From an uncultured Clostridia bacterium (GTDB lineage Bacteria > Bacillota > Clostridia > TANB77 > CAG-508), in contig CALXFD010000014.1 of the NCBI GenBank assembly GCA_944387495.1, positions 1 to 47,364 of the forward strand: a stretch of DNA of 47,364 nucleotides, given 5' to 3'. The notes under the pieces were generated by a model, which saw only the letters and a list, made by a program, of their open reading frames with translations, did no database searches and was not told where the DNA came from. Both the position numbers and the translations under genes were made by a program. This document shows positions 16,977 to 25,972 of this stretch, one piece after another (positions within the stretch are counted from its first letter, which is position 1; each line of letters starts with the position of its first letter).

Positions 16977-18550
16977 TTAACTAATATTGTTCTCTTTTAT
17001 CTTAAATAAATTATTCAACTTTCTGAAATTAAAATATAAATCCACCTGTTTATCCTGGTGTATTTCTATTTTGTTAATAAGCACTCTCATAATTTCTGGT
17101 GTTGGTTTTTCTAATTTTAAAAAATCATGTACCAATTTTTTTATTTTTTCTATATCATCATATGAATTATTTTCTTGTTCATTTTTTAAACCAATATATT
17201 CCTCTTCTTTTTGCTTTAACTCACCTTTTAATTTATTAAACAATCTTTCATACATCTCTTCACTAATTTTCCCATTTAATTTATCAACATACATTTTGTC
17301 GATATTATCATTTATTAGTTTTATTTCCGTTTCTATTTTCTTTAACATTTTTCCATAATCATATTTTGATATACTATTTTTTATATTTAACTCTATGTTC
17401 TTGCTATCAATATGTAGGAATATTTTTTTTATGTGCTCTAATACCATATTTTCTAGTAGTTCATAATTAAATCCATGTGATGTGCAAAGTCCTAATTTTG
17501 AGTTTCTACGATAATTGTTACATATCATATCTAATCTTCCGTTTTTTCTTGCTCTGACACCTATTTTGTGCTTACATTCATAACATACTATCAAACCATC
17601 TAACAAAAAATGATGTTTCTTTTCATTTCGATTATAATTTTGAGTAATTACCATTTTTTGTACCATATCAAAAGTTTTTTTATCTATAATTGGTTCATGG
17701 GTATTTTCTACAATATTCCATTGTTCCTTTGGATTTGGTCTTAATTTTCTGTTTTTATAATTTATCCTACTCCTTTTATTTTGTACGGTAGTGCCGGCAA
17801 TATATTTCGTTTTTTAATATATTTTTTATGGTTTTATTTTCCCAAAATGTTGCTTTATTATATCTAATCTGGCTTGCCGTAGGAATATGATTATTATTTA
17901 GGTAATCTCTTATCATGGTAATTGAATTTCCGCGAAATTGCCATATCAAAAATTATTTTTACAATTTTTGCTTCTGGCTCACAAATGATTAATTTATTTT
18001 TATTATTAGAATCTTTCATATATCCTAGGGCTGTTTTGCCACCTACCCATTTTCCTTCTTTTTGCATCGTATGCAAGGCTGTCCTGATTTTTTTTGATAA
18101 ATCTTTTGAATACATATCATTTAATATAGATTTAAAAGGGGCAATATCATTATTACCATTGTTATTTGCAAAAGTATCTATACCATCAGTTACAGAAACA
18201 TATCTAACATTTTTTTCTGGAAACCATTTTTCTATGTACTCTCCTGTTTCTATGTAATCACGACCTAAACGAGATAGGTCTTTTGTTATGACCATATTTA
18301 TTTTTTTTAAGTTTATATCTTTTATCATTCTTTGAAAACCTGGTCTGTTAAAGTTGGTTCCCGTAAATCCTTGGTCAATATATATATCTATAAGTTTATA
18401 ATTCCATCCTAAATTTTCTACATATTGTGTTAATAATGTTCTTTGATTTTTTATACTTTCGCTTTCATCATATCCTCTATCCACATCTTCTTTTGATAAT
18501 CTTATATAAATAGCTACTTTATATATTGATTTTTCTATCTGCTCAAGCAT
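16977..18550 (-). CDS. Large serine recombinase, needing two +1 shifts at CGG
   Basis: This is the integrase/excisionase of the element. Part one (206 codons from ATG 18550) has the resolvase domain with the nucleophile in AIYIRLSKEDVDRG, DQGFTGTNFNRPGFQRM and DLSRLGRDYIETGEY. At CGG 17930-17932 a +1 shift leads into 45 codons (GNSITMIRDYLNNNHIPTASQ). At CGG 17794-17796 a second +1 shift leads into 272 codons (GTTVQNKR, zinc-ribbon cysteines in CYECKHKIG and CTSHG, then a coiled coil). The total is 523 residues, the usual length. The zero frame stops soon after each CGG. AGGAGGTAAA precedes the ATG, inside an inverted repeat that may limit translation. Confidence 0.87.
17794..17796 (-). other. 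Second CGG +1 frameshift site in the recombinase
   Basis: The zero frame is TAT TGC CGG CAC TAC CGT ACA AAA TAA. Dropping one C gives TAT TGC GGC ACT ACC GTA CAA AAT AAA, that is Y-C-G-T-T-V-Q-N-K, matching the N-E-x-Y-x-G-x-x-V-Q-x-K motif of large serine recombinases. Confidence 0.82.
17930..17932 (-). other. First CGG +1 frameshift site in the recombinase
   Basis: The zero frame is ATT TCG CGG AAA TTC and stops after 11 more codons. Dropping one C gives ATT TCG GGA AAT TCA ATT ACC ATG ATA, that is I-S-G-N-S-I-T-M-I, the conserved start of the Recombinase domain helix (G-x-S, then I-x-x-x-L-N). Confidence 0.82.
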
Positions 18551-18632
18551 TTTACCTCCTTTCCATGCTTGAGATAATAATTTGAATTCATTTTTATTAT
18601 ATCTAATTTGGAAGTGAATTCAAATGCTCAAG
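18542..18632. promoter_or_regulatory. Inverted repeats around the recombinase start codon
   Basis: CTCAAGCAT (18542-18550, overlapping the start codon) and ATGCTTGAG (18565-18573) can pair, enclosing the ribosome binding site in the loop. A third copy, TGCTCAAG, lies at 18625-18632 within a longer imperfect palindrome with TTTGAATTCA (18581-18590) and TGAATTCAAA (18615-18624). A fourth copy, CTCAAGCATTTT, is at 19382-19393 near the element end. These may be operator or recombinase-binding sites. No experiment supports this. Confidence 0.45.
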
Positions 18633-18681
18633 TAATGAAAATTTTAGATTTTATTAATCCCTTTTAATATCTTGATATATA

Positions 18682-18816
18682 TCAAATATTTCTTTTCATA
18701 TATTGTAGAGTTGGCTCATTTATATCTAACATATTTATTATCAAATGTTCTATTAAACTTTCTAAACTCTCTCCTTTTTCATCAAAGTATATATTTATTT
18801 TAAATGATTCGCTCAT
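18682..18816 (-). CDS. Small acidic protein of the element, 44 residues
   Basis: The ATG at 18816 follows GGAGAAAGT. The peptide (SESFKINIYFDEKGESLESLIEHLI, then MLDINEPTLQYMKRNI) is acidic and soluble and ends at TGA. Short proteins of this kind often precede serine recombinase genes in clostridial elements. I recognise no domain. It lies 131 bases upstream of the recombinase on the same strand and may be co-transcribed with it. Confidence 0.6.
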   Translation of the reverse strand: MSESFKINIYFDEKGESLESLIEHLIINMLDINEPTLQYMKRNI

Positions 18817-18872
18817 ACTTTCTCCCTATATAACTTAATATTTATTTAATTTATATGTATTAGAATTTTGAT

Positions 18873-18985
18873 TATTCTAAAAATGTTTTCTTTTCTTCAT
18901 CTGCATAATTTCCATCGTCTAAAACAGCATTATAGCTTGGAAATTCAATTACATAAGTGTCAAATCCATATATTTTTAATCATAA
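18873..18985 (-). pseudogene. Startless C-terminal coding fragment
   Basis: An open frame without a start codon reads KIYGFDTYVIEFPSYNAVLDD and ends KKTFLE at TAA 18873, preceded by an in-frame TGA. It looks like the C-terminal end of a lost gene inside the element. I do not recognise the family. Confidence 0.35.
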
Positions 18986-19021
18986 TTTATTTTAAACATT
19001 TTTATTTACATTCTAAAAGTA

Positions 19022-19061
19022 AAAGTGCATGAAAATGAATACATTCAATTTCATGCACTTT
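19022..19061. terminator. Long hairpin downstream of the 56-residue gene
   Basis: AAAGTGCATGAAA and TTTCATGCACTTT pair, extended by TGAAT/ATTCA with one mismatch. It lies 20 bases after the stop of the 56-residue gene and is probably its minus-strand terminator; the T-run after it is broken. Confidence 0.6.
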
Positions 19062-19080
19062 ATTACTAGCCATTACATTT

Positions 19081-19251
19081 TTACCTTTTTCTAGGAAATG
19101 GATTATGCATCCTTTCTTTTCTTTCTATTTCCTTTATTCTTTCATTAAGTCTTTTGGTCGCTTTTGCTAATTCTTCCGTAATTTTTTCGGTTGAATAAGT
19201 TTCGACCATTTTTGTTACTTTTTTTCTTGTTTTAGGCATCTCAATTCTCAT
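19081..19251 (-). CDS. Basic 56-residue protein of the element
   Basis: The ATG at 19251 follows GGAGAG. The peptide is strongly charged and probably one long helix: IEMPKTRKKVTKMVETYSTEK, ITEELAKATKRLNERIKEIERKE and a basic tail. The charge suggests a nucleic-acid-binding or excisionase-like accessory role, but this is inference and no family is recognised. It is the first gene inside the right end of the element and has its own hairpin downstream. Confidence 0.55.
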   Translation of the reverse strand: MRIEMPKTRKKVTKMVETYSTEKITEELAKATKRLNERIKEIERKERMHNPFPRKR

Positions 19252-19451
19252 GGCTACTCTCCTTTCAAAATCTTGATAAAGCTTCTACAATATCCAACTC
19301 CTCTTAAGGTTATTCAAATATTATCTCTATCAAATTATTTTGTCAATAAATTAATTTACAAATTTCATTTTCAAATCATTTCTCAAGCATTTTTTACTTT
19401 TAATTTTTATTTTCAAATAAAAAATTTAACCACTGTCTACTTTGGAATCTA

Positions 19452-19460
19452 CCTTCTGGT
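19452..19460. other. Right attachment-site core of the element
   Basis: CCTTCTGGT is repeated here, where the ZIP frame leaves homology (LHDIPEG, then element-coded RFQSRQW). Just inside, read on the minus strand, TAGATTCCAAAGTAGACAGT is the imperfect inverted partner of the sequence next to the left core. Confidence 0.85.
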
Positions 19461-19912
19461 ATATCGTGTAAGCATATTGCTATTGCTAAACTTAATCCTA
19501 ATTTTATTGATGCTCCAAAGCCTGAGCCTATTGCTAAACCTTCTGGAAAGTTGTGTATTGCTAGACCTATTGATACTATTATTCCTGTTTTTAATAAGTT
19601 GTTGTTTGGTGTTTTGCTTAATTTTACTGTTTTTTTATTAAATTTTTTTTGTACTAATTCATCACATAAAAACATTATTATTATTCCAATTATTATTCCT
19701 ATTATTGTACTAAATATATTGCTTATCCCTAAGGCTTCTGGTATTAAATCGAAACATATTATTGCCATCATTAGTCCTGATGCAAATGCTAGTGTAAAAC
19801 TTAAAAACTTTCCTGAGTGCTTATTTAATAGCACACCTATTATGCCACCTATTGTTGTACCAAAAGTGCCAAAAAATAGACCTGCTAAGGTTGTTTTTAG
19901 AATTTCTTGCAT
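19452..19912 (-). pseudogene. ZIP-family metal transporter, N-terminal fragment
   Basis: This is the 5' part of a ZIP (zinc/divalent metal) transporter: membrane segments from residue 6 on, LAFASGLMMAIICFDLIPEA (about 40-60), the cytoplasmic loop with KKFNKKTVK, then the metal-binding helices GLAIHNFPEGLAIGSG and AICLHDIPEG, where the element begins. The open frame runs on into the element to a stop at 19400, adding about 16 foreign residues. The missing half lies at 14546-14847. The product here lacks the last three helices and should be inactive until excision. It follows prfA on the same strand. Confidence 0.87.
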
Positions 19913-20038
19913 AATTAAAACTCCTTAAAATAATCTATATTTTAGTTTATTTTAAAGAGTTTTATTTTATTACATTATCATATCTATTTATGAATTTATA
20001 TTTTAGCTTTTATTTTTCTTTATTTCTTTGTAAAATTT

Positions 20039-21100
20039 TTAGTCTTCTTCACCTTTTAATTTTTCTGCTCTATCTGCTGCTATTAAGTTGTCTATCATTT
20101 CATCTAAATCTCCATTTAGAAAGTTTTCCATTTGATATATACTCATTCCTATTCTATGGTCTGTTATTCTTCCTTGTGGATAGTTATATGTTCTTATTTT
20201 TTCACTTCTTTCTCCTGAACCTACTTGTGATTTTCTGCTACTAGATATTGCATCATCTTGTTTTTGTTTTTCTATTTCGTATAATTTTGTTCTAAGCATT
20301 CTCATTGCATTGTCTTTATTTTGGAATTGTGATCTTTCTGTTTGGCATTCTACTACTATTCCTGTTGGTTCGTGTATTAATCTTACTGCTGATGATGTTT
20401 TATTAATATGTTGTCCACCAGCTCCTGATGATCTAAATACTTCCATTTTTATATCTGCTGGGTTTAATTCTATTTCTACATCTTCTACTACTGGTAATAC
20501 TGCAACTGTTGCTGTTGATGTATGAATTCTTCCACTACTTTCTGTGTCTGGTACTCTTTGTACTCTGTGTACTCCACTTTCGAATTTTAGTCTGCTATAT
20601 ACTCCTTTACCAGTTATCATAAATGAGATTTCTTTATAGCCTCCTAAACCAGTTTCATTTTCATTTAATACTTCCACTTTCCAATGTTTTCTTTCTGCAT
20701 ACATTGTGTACATTCTAAATAATGTTCCTGCAAATAAAGCTGCTTCTTCTCCTCCTGCTCCTGCACGGATTTCACATATTATGTTTTTATCATCATCTGG
20801 GTCTTTTGGAATTAATAATAATTTTAGTTCTTCTTCTATTTGTGGAATTTTTTCTTTATTTCCGTAATATTCTTCTTCTGCAAGCTCTTTCATCTCTGGG
20901 TCTTTCATTAATTCTTCTGCTTCTTCCATTGCTTGTTTTACTTTTTTATATTCTCTAAATTTTAATACTACATCTTCTATGCTTGCATGTTCTTTCATTA
21001 ATTTTTGCCATTCTGTATGATTAGATATAACTTCTGGGTCACTAATCATTTTTGTTAATTCATCATATCTTTTTTCTACTGCTTCTAATTTTTCAAACAT
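20039..21100 (-). CDS. prfA: Peptide chain release factor 1
   Basis: RF1 ends translation at UAA and UAG. The 353-residue product has [18 protein letters not shown] (about 113-131), the codon-recognition loop with PDT at 184-186 in [14 protein letters not shown], and the catalytic GGQ at 228-230 in [18 protein letters not shown]. Length and motifs are normal. The usual RF1 activity matters here because the +1-shifted frames rely on normal stops: TAG ends the ZIP and ligase frames. It lies upstream of the ZIP gene on the same strand. Confidence 0.96.
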   Translation of the reverse strand: MFEKLEAVEKRYDELTKMISDPEVISNHTEWQKLMKEHASIEDVVLKFREYKKVKQAMEEAEELMKDPEMKELAEEEYYGNKEKIPQIEEELKLLLIPKDPDDDKNIICEIRAGAGGEEAALFAGTLFRMYTMYAERKHWKVEVLNENETGLGGYKEISFMITGKGVYSRLKFESGVHRVQRVPDTESSGRIHTSTATVAVLPVVEDVEIELNPADIKMEVFRSSGAGGQHINKTSSAVRLIHEPTGIVVECQTERSQFQNKDNAMRMLRTKLYEIEKQKQDDAISSSRKSQVGSGERSEKIRTYNYPQGRITDHRIGMSIYQMENFLNGDLDEMIDNLIAADRAEKLKGEED

Positions 21101-21184
21101 AAATATTCTCCTTCATTTTTAAACTTCTGATATTATACTATATTTTTTTGATTTTTACAAGAGTGGCTTTAAAATGATATTATA

Positions 21185-21213
21185 TTGAATTTATGAATAT
21201 CTTATAGTATAAT
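21185..21213 (+). promoter_or_regulatory. SigA-type promoter of the signal peptidase gene
   Basis: TTGAAT (21185-21190), a 17-bp spacer and TATAAT (21208-21213) lie 38 bases before the ATG, with an AAAAGGAG ribosome binding site between. Confidence 0.7.
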
Positions 21214-21250
21214 ACTTTATAATTAACGATAAAAGGAGTTAAAATATATT

Positions 21251-21919
21251 ATGAAAAAAATTTTAAATTTTTCACTTAATAATTCAATTAAAAAAGAAAT
21301 TATTGAATGGATATTTTGTATATTAATAGCATTAATTTTAGCTTTATTATTCAGATATTTTATTGCAACTCCTACAACAGTAAAAATGACTTCTATGTTT
21401 CCAACATTAGAGGATAAAGATAAATTGCTATTAAATAGAACCATTAGAATTTCTAACAAAATTCCTCAACGTGGTGATATAATAACTTTTGAACGACCAA
21501 GTAAAACAAAATTCTCATCAACAGATGAAATTAATACAGCTAGCCCTATTGCTATATACGAGAATGAACCAGCTGGTCTGTTTAATAGATTTATATACTA
21601 TGTATTAGAAATAGGTAAAGAAAGTTATATTAAGAGAGTAATCGCATTACCAGGAGAACATGTAAAAATAAAAGATGGAAACGTATATATAAATGATAAA
21701 AAACTAGATGAACCCTATTTAAATGATGGAATTGTCACAGATGTTTCTGGAATAGGTTTTGATGATTTCATTGTACCGGAAAATTGTATATTTGCAATGG
21801 GGGATAATAGAGCAGGTAGTATAGATTGCAGAAATTTTGGTTGCATTCCTTTTAATAAAATTGAAGGAATTGTACTTTTTAGGATTTTTCCATTTGATAA
21901 ATTTGGTAAAATACAATAA
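21251..21919 (+). CDS. lepB: Signal peptidase I
   Basis: This membrane serine protease cleaves signal peptides of exported proteins. The 222-residue product has one N-terminal membrane segment (about 19-39), the catalytic serine in TSMFPTL (S48) and the general-base lysine in SYIKRVIALPGEH (K128). The GDNRAGSIDCRNFG box is box E of the family, where the usual S-x-D-S-R is replaced by AGSIDCR, a mild deviation. It is a single gene with its own promoter and terminator. Confidence 0.93.
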   Translation: MKKILNFSLNNSIKKEIIEWIFCILIALILALLFRYFIATPTTVKMTSMFPTLEDKDKLLLNRTIRISNKIPQRGDIITFERPSKTKFSSTDEINTASPIAIYENEPAGLFNRFIYYVLEIGKESYIKRVIALPGEHVKIKDGNVYINDKKLDEPYLNDGIVTDVSGIGFDDFIVPENCIFAMGDNRAGSIDCRNFGCIPFNKIEGIVLFRIFPFDKFGKIQ

Positions 21920-21926
21920 CAATATA

Positions 21927-21955
21927 AAGACTGATTCAAAACGAATCAGCCTTTT
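21927..21955. terminator. Terminator between signal peptidase and the membrane protein gene
   Basis: CTGATTC and GAATCAG pair around AAAAC, with further AAAG/CTTT pairing at the base. It works for the plus-strand signal peptidase gene and probably also for the minus-strand gene ending at 21965. Confidence 0.8.
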
Positions 21956-21964
21956 GTTATGAAA

Positions 21965-22822
21965 TTATTTTAATAAAAGTTCTTCTATATATTCATTAAC
22001 TTCATCTGTAAAATTATATGCCATTAATTTTTCATTTTTTAGCATCATTCCGTCTAATGCAATATTTATTATTATTGATAATAGTAATATTATATTAAAT
22101 CTAGCCATTGTTACGAAAAATATTATATCTGCTATTATATTTATTATTAATACTATTGCGAAAATATTATTTTTCTTTGTACTTTTTAGCATATTATTTT
22201 TTTCTAATTCAAATAAGAGCATTCTTTCCATTGTAAGTTTACAGATTTGTCCTCTTTCGTAGTAATAATTACTTTGTATTTTTTTGTTTAAATCTTCTTG
22301 TGATATTTCATTTTCAAATGCAAATAATATTTTATTTACAAATAAACTTTCATATGATGGTATTTCTTCTGTTGAGTATTCTTTTATTTTTTCTTGTGTT
22401 ATTTTTTCTAAACTATCTATTGCTTTAAATTTTTCTCTGTTTTTTAATATGTATATTTCTTGTTCATTTTTTGTATATTTTTCTATATAGCCTCTTTCTA
22501 TTAAATTTGATAATTCTTCTTTTATTAATTTTTCATCTGGTATAAATTCATTTTTTAATAAAAATTGGTTTAATATTGGATTATATTTTTCTTCAAAATC
22601 TTCTTTTTTTACTATTTCTTCTTCATTTATTTTTTTTAATATTATTAATGTCATTACTATATAAAATATTGCCATGACATATAATATTATATTTTCTACT
22701 ATTTTATTTATTGGCATTATTATATTTATTATTGAAAAAATTATACTTACTAAAATTATTATTAATGCTAATTTTCCTATTTCTTTTTTATTTTCTTTTT
22801 TTACTTTAAAATTAATTTTCAT
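21965..22822 (-). CDS. Membrane protein of unknown function
   Basis: The 285-residue product has two N-terminal membrane segments (about 17-37 and 43-62), a soluble acidic central part (about 65-205) and two more segments near the C-terminus (about 217-255). The central part, with IKEELSNLIERGYIEKYTKN, resembles a winged-helix and is followed by YILKNREKF. The arrangement recalls the C-terminal part of DUF2207-type membrane proteins, but I cannot confirm that. It lies downstream of yhaN on the same strand and may be co-transcribed. Confidence 0.6.
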   Translation of the reverse strand: MKINFKVKKENKKEIGKLALIIILVSIIFSIINIIMPINKIVENIILYVMAIFYIVMTLIILKKINEEEIVKKEDFEEKYNPILNQFLLKNEFIPDEKLIKEELSNLIERGYIEKYTKNEQEIYILKNREKFKAIDSLEKITQEKIKEYSTEEIPSYESLFVNKILFAFENEISQEDLNKKIQSNYYYERGQICKLTMERMLLFELEKNNMLKSTKKNNIFAIVLIINIIADIIFFVTMARFNIILLLSIIINIALDGMMLKNEKLMAYNFTDEVNEYIEELLLK

Positions 22823-22929
22823 TTTTTTACCTTCTTTTTTTATTTATTTGTAATTTTATAGTTTTATAATTTTTTTATTTATTTTTAATTTTTTTATTAT
22901 TTATTTTTCTTGTATTATTAATTTTTTAT

Positions 22930-24876
22930 TTATAAATTAACTAAATTATAATTAATATTTAATTCATCAAATATTTCTTTTTCTCTTTCTGTACATGTTA
23001 ATAAAATTATTTGTCTGTTTTTATATTCTTCACTTAAATATTTTAACATATTTTTTAATCTTTCTGTATCAAAATATGCAAATGCTTCATCTAATATTAT
23101 TGGCATTTTTTCTTCTGATAAATCTTCTACCATTGATAATCTTAATGATAAATATAATTGGTCTATTGTCCCTATACTTAATCTATTTGCTTCTATATAA
23201 TTTCCATTTTCTAATTCTACTACTAATCCATTTTCGTCATATAAGTTTACATGTTTATATTTCCCATCTGTTATCTTTGATATATTTCTAGATAAATTGT
23301 CTGTAAACTTAGGGGTAACTGTATTTTTCATTTTTTCATATGCTCGGCTTAAAACTACTTTTGCTAATATCATACTTTTTTCTAATTTTTTCAGGTTTAC
23401 TTTTTGTTCGTTATTGTAAACTAATTCTTCTTCTATTTTTGATAGATTATCTAATTTTGGTTCTATATTTTCTTTATCAATTTCTAATTCGTGTAATTTT
23501 ATTTTTTTGTTATTTATTTCATTTTGCATTTTTTCTAATTCATAATTTATATTTTCTGAATTAATTAAATTATTTAATTTATTATTTTCTATTTTATTAA
23601 AATAATTATTTTTTATTTTTTCTTTTTCTAAATTTATTTTTAAATTATAATTATTTTTTAATTTATTTATTTCTTCATTTAATTCATTATTATTTTTTTC
23701 TAATAAATTATTTTCATTTAAATAATTATTTTTTTCTAAATTTATTTTTTCTTCTATTTTTTTATTATTTTTTTCTTCTATTTTTATTTTTTTATTTTTA
23801 TTTTTTAAATAAATTATTGAAAAAATTAAAACCGTTGGGACTGTAAGAAGAAAAATATATTTTATTATATTATTTTTTATTAAAATAAATTGTAAAATAT
23901 TTATTATTAAAATTAAAATAAATATTATTATTAATTTATTTTTTATTTTTTTATTTTTTATTTTTAATTCATTTAATTTATTTTTATTTTTTTCTATTAT
24001 TTTTTTATTTTCATTTTCTATTTTATTTATTTCTATTTTATTATTATTTATTTTTTCTTCATTTTTATTTTTTATATTTTCTTTTATTTTTATTTTTTCA
24101 TTTTCTATTTTTTCATTTTCATTTATTTTTTTTATTTCTTTTTCTAATTCATTTTCTATTTCTAAATTTGAAATTTCTTCCAATAAATTATTTTTATTTT
24201 CTTCTATTTCGTATTTTAAATTTTTATATTTTTCTAATTCACTTTTTTCTTCTTCTAAATTTTCTATTTTCCTTTCAATTATATTTATTGGCTTTTCCCT
24301 AGACTTTTGGCTACCTATTTCTTCTAATTGTCTTCTATTTATTCTATCTATTGCTCTTTTGTATGAGACATTGTCATCTCCTGTTCCTACTAAGTTTGCT
24401 ATTTTTTGTATTAAAATATTTGTTTCTGTTTTTTCTAATTTTACTTCTTGTTGGTTTGCTACTATTGTTGATAAAAATAATTCTTCATCTATTTTTGTTT
24501 GGTCATAAAAAAATTCATTTCCTTTTGATTTATCTATATTAAATTGTTTTGATATATCTTCTTTTTTTTCATTAAATATTTTTGGATTTTTCTTTTTAAA
24601 ATCCCTATATACTTCATATTTTTCTTTATTATCTAATTCATATTCTATTTTCCCTGAAAATTCTTCTTCTGACCAAGGTAGGTATTTGTCAAAGTCTGAA
24701 TAGTCTTTTCCTTTTTTATTTTTTGATATTCCATAAAAACTATTTATTATAAATTTTAATAATGTTGATTTTCCTGCTTCATTTTTTCCATATATTATAT
24801 TTATATTATCTTTTAATTCTATTTCTTTATTTTTTAATTTTCCATATGAATTTATTTTTAATTTATTTATTTTCAA
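22930..24876 (-). CDS. yhaN: SbcC/RecN-like ATPase, YhaN type
   Basis: This is an SMC-like ATPase that probably works with the YhaO phosphoesterase as a DNA-end-processing complex. I start at TTG 24876, five bases after AGGAGAG; this places it 10 bases after the yhaO stop. Walker A is IIYGKNEAGKSTLLKF near residue 30. The C-terminus has the signature LSIGTIDQLYLSLRLS and Walker B MPIILDEAFAYFDTERL. The middle (about 200-480) is coiled coil with an internal hydrophobic stretch (about 320-355) that looks like two membrane segments. Its DNA is almost pure A/T. About 648 residues, shorter than classical SbcC. Confidence 0.85.
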   Translation of the reverse strand: MKINKLKINSYGKLKNKEIELKDNINIIYGKNEAGKSTLLKFIINSFYGISKNKKGKDYSDFDKYLPWSEEEFSGKIEYELDNKEKYEVYRDFKKKNPKIFNEKKEDISKQFNIDKSKGNEFFYDQTKIDEELFLSTIVANQQEVKLEKTETNILIQKIANLVGTGDDNVSYKRAIDRINRRQLEEIGSQKSREKPINIIERKIENLEEEKSELEKYKNLKYEIEENKNNLLEEISNLEIENELEKEIKKINENEKIENEKIKIKENIKNKNEEKINNNKIEINKIENENKKIIEKNKNKLNELKIKNKKIKNKLIIIFILILIINILQFILIKNNIIKYIFLLTVPTVLIFSIIYLKNKNKKIKIEEKNNKKIEEKINLEKNNYLNENNLLEKNNNELNEEINKLKNNYNLKINLEKEKIKNNYFNKIENNKLNNLINSENINYELEKMQNEINNKKIKLHELEIDKENIEPKLDNLSKIEEELVYNNEQKVNLKKLEKSMILAKVVLSRAYEKMKNTVTPKFTDNLSRNISKITDGKYKHVNLYDENGLVVELENGNYIEANRLSIGTIDQLYLSLRLSMVEDLSEEKMPIILDEAFAYFDTERLKNMLKYLSEEYKNRQIILLTCTEREKEIFDELNINYNLVNL

Positions 24877-24886
24877 TGTTTCTCTC

Positions 24887-25972
24887 CTATTCCAAAGCCT
24901 CAAATCCTATTTCTATGGCTTTTTCTATTATTTGTATTTCATCTTCTTGTAAATCATTATTTTTTAATTTTTCTAACATTTCTGATGCAAATATGCCTTT
25001 TAGTGTTGTATTATTAGCTAATTTTTCAAGATTGTAATTTATTTTTGTATGGTCTTTTATTTTTATAATTCTCTCGTTTTTTGTAAATTTATATAATTCA
25101 TATCTATCTATTTCAAAATTTCTTTTTCCTATTAATATTATTTTGGCAAATTGAGCTTCTCTTATTTCTAATTCATTTATTTTTTCTATTAATTCATCTT
25201 TTGATATTATTTCTGTTACATCTAAATTTATTTCTATAAATTCTGTTTCATTTAATGGAATAAATTCTAAGTTTATTTTATTTTTTTCAATTTCACCTAC
25301 TATCATTCCATGTTCCCCTAGTTCATCAAATCCTAATGCTATTGTTGAACCTGGATATACTATATTTTGGTTTTCATATGTATTATAGTCTAATTTATGT
25401 ATATGACCTGTCGCTACATAATCAAATCCTTTTTCTTCTAATAATTTTCTTGGTATTGAATTATATTGTTTTTCTTCAATATTTGCTCCTGATATTGTGC
25501 TATGTATAACTAATATATTTAATTTATTTTTATTTTCTATTTCAAAATTTTCTATTCCGCAATCTGTACAATAAAAGTCATCAAATCCAAATCCATATAT
25601 ATCTACTTCTGGTAATTCTATTTTTTCTATTTTTGAATTAAATATTTTTACATTTTCATTCCAATTAAATTTATTGTAATATGAATTTTTTATATATGGA
25701 TCATGGTTTCCTGGACTTATAAATATTTTTGTTTCTGGTATTTCTTTAAATAAATTGTTAATATATTCTATTGTTGATTGTCTTATATATTGATGTTCAT
25801 ATAAATCTCCTGATATAAATAAATATTTTATACTATTTTGTTTTATATATTCTATTACTTTTTTAAATACTTTTCTTTGCTCTAGCCTTTTTAAATCTCC
25901 AAATGTTTCTCTATCTGATAAATTTATAAATGGGCTATCAAAATGTATATCTGCTATGTGTACAAACTTCAT
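24887..25972 (-). CDS. yhaO: SbcD-like metallophosphoesterase, YhaO type
   Basis: The 361-residue calcineurin-like phosphoesterase has the metal-site motifs FVHIADIHFDSPF (about 3-15), LFISGDLYEH (about 51-60), ISPGNHDPY (about 85-93), VIHSTISG and ATGHIHKLDY. It is the nuclease partner of the following ATPase, by analogy with SbcCD and Mre11-Rad50, acting on DNA ends or hairpins. The two genes are in the usual order, separated by 10 bases, so they are very probably translationally linked. Confidence 0.9.
   Translation of the reverse strand: MKFVHIADIHFDSPFINLSDRETFGDLKRLEQRKVFKKVIEYIKQNSIKYLFISGDLYEHQYIRQSTIEYINNLFKEIPETKIFISPGNHDPYIKNSYYNKFNWNENVKIFNSKIEKIELPEVDIYGFGFDDFYCTDCGIENFEIENKNKLNILVIHSTISGANIEEKQYNSIPRKLLEEKGFDYVATGHIHKLDYNTYENQNIVYPGSTIALGFDELGEHGMIVGEIEKNKINLEFIPLNETEFIEINLDVTEIISKDELIEKINELEIREAQFAKIILIGKRNFEIDRYELYKFTKNERIIKIKDHTKINYNLEKLANNTTLKGIFASEMLEKLKNNDLQEDEIQIIEKAIEIGFEALE

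Larger units (their letters stand above)
14848..19460. mobile_element. 4.6-kb serine-recombinase element inserted in a ZIP transporter gene
   Basis: The element separates two halves of a ZIP gene that join perfectly in frame across the 9-bp core ACCAGAAGG. Its inner ends carry imperfect inverted repeats (14847-14866 and 19432-19451 share GATTC and TAGACAGT), as expected for the attP arms of a large serine integrase. Reading along the minus strand it carries a 56-residue gene, a decayed fragment, a 44-residue gene, the recombinase, a DUF4143-type ATPase and an RNA-ligase-like gene. No conjugation or replication genes are seen, so it is an integrative element or a small sporulation-interrupting type of insertion. 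Three of the six CGG shift sites lie inside it. Confidence 0.85.

Noticed and set aside
19011..19065. A CRISPR-like repeat from the palindrome near 19022
   Set aside because: There is one palindrome only, with no repeated spacing. No CRISPR array or cas gene is seen anywhere in the window.
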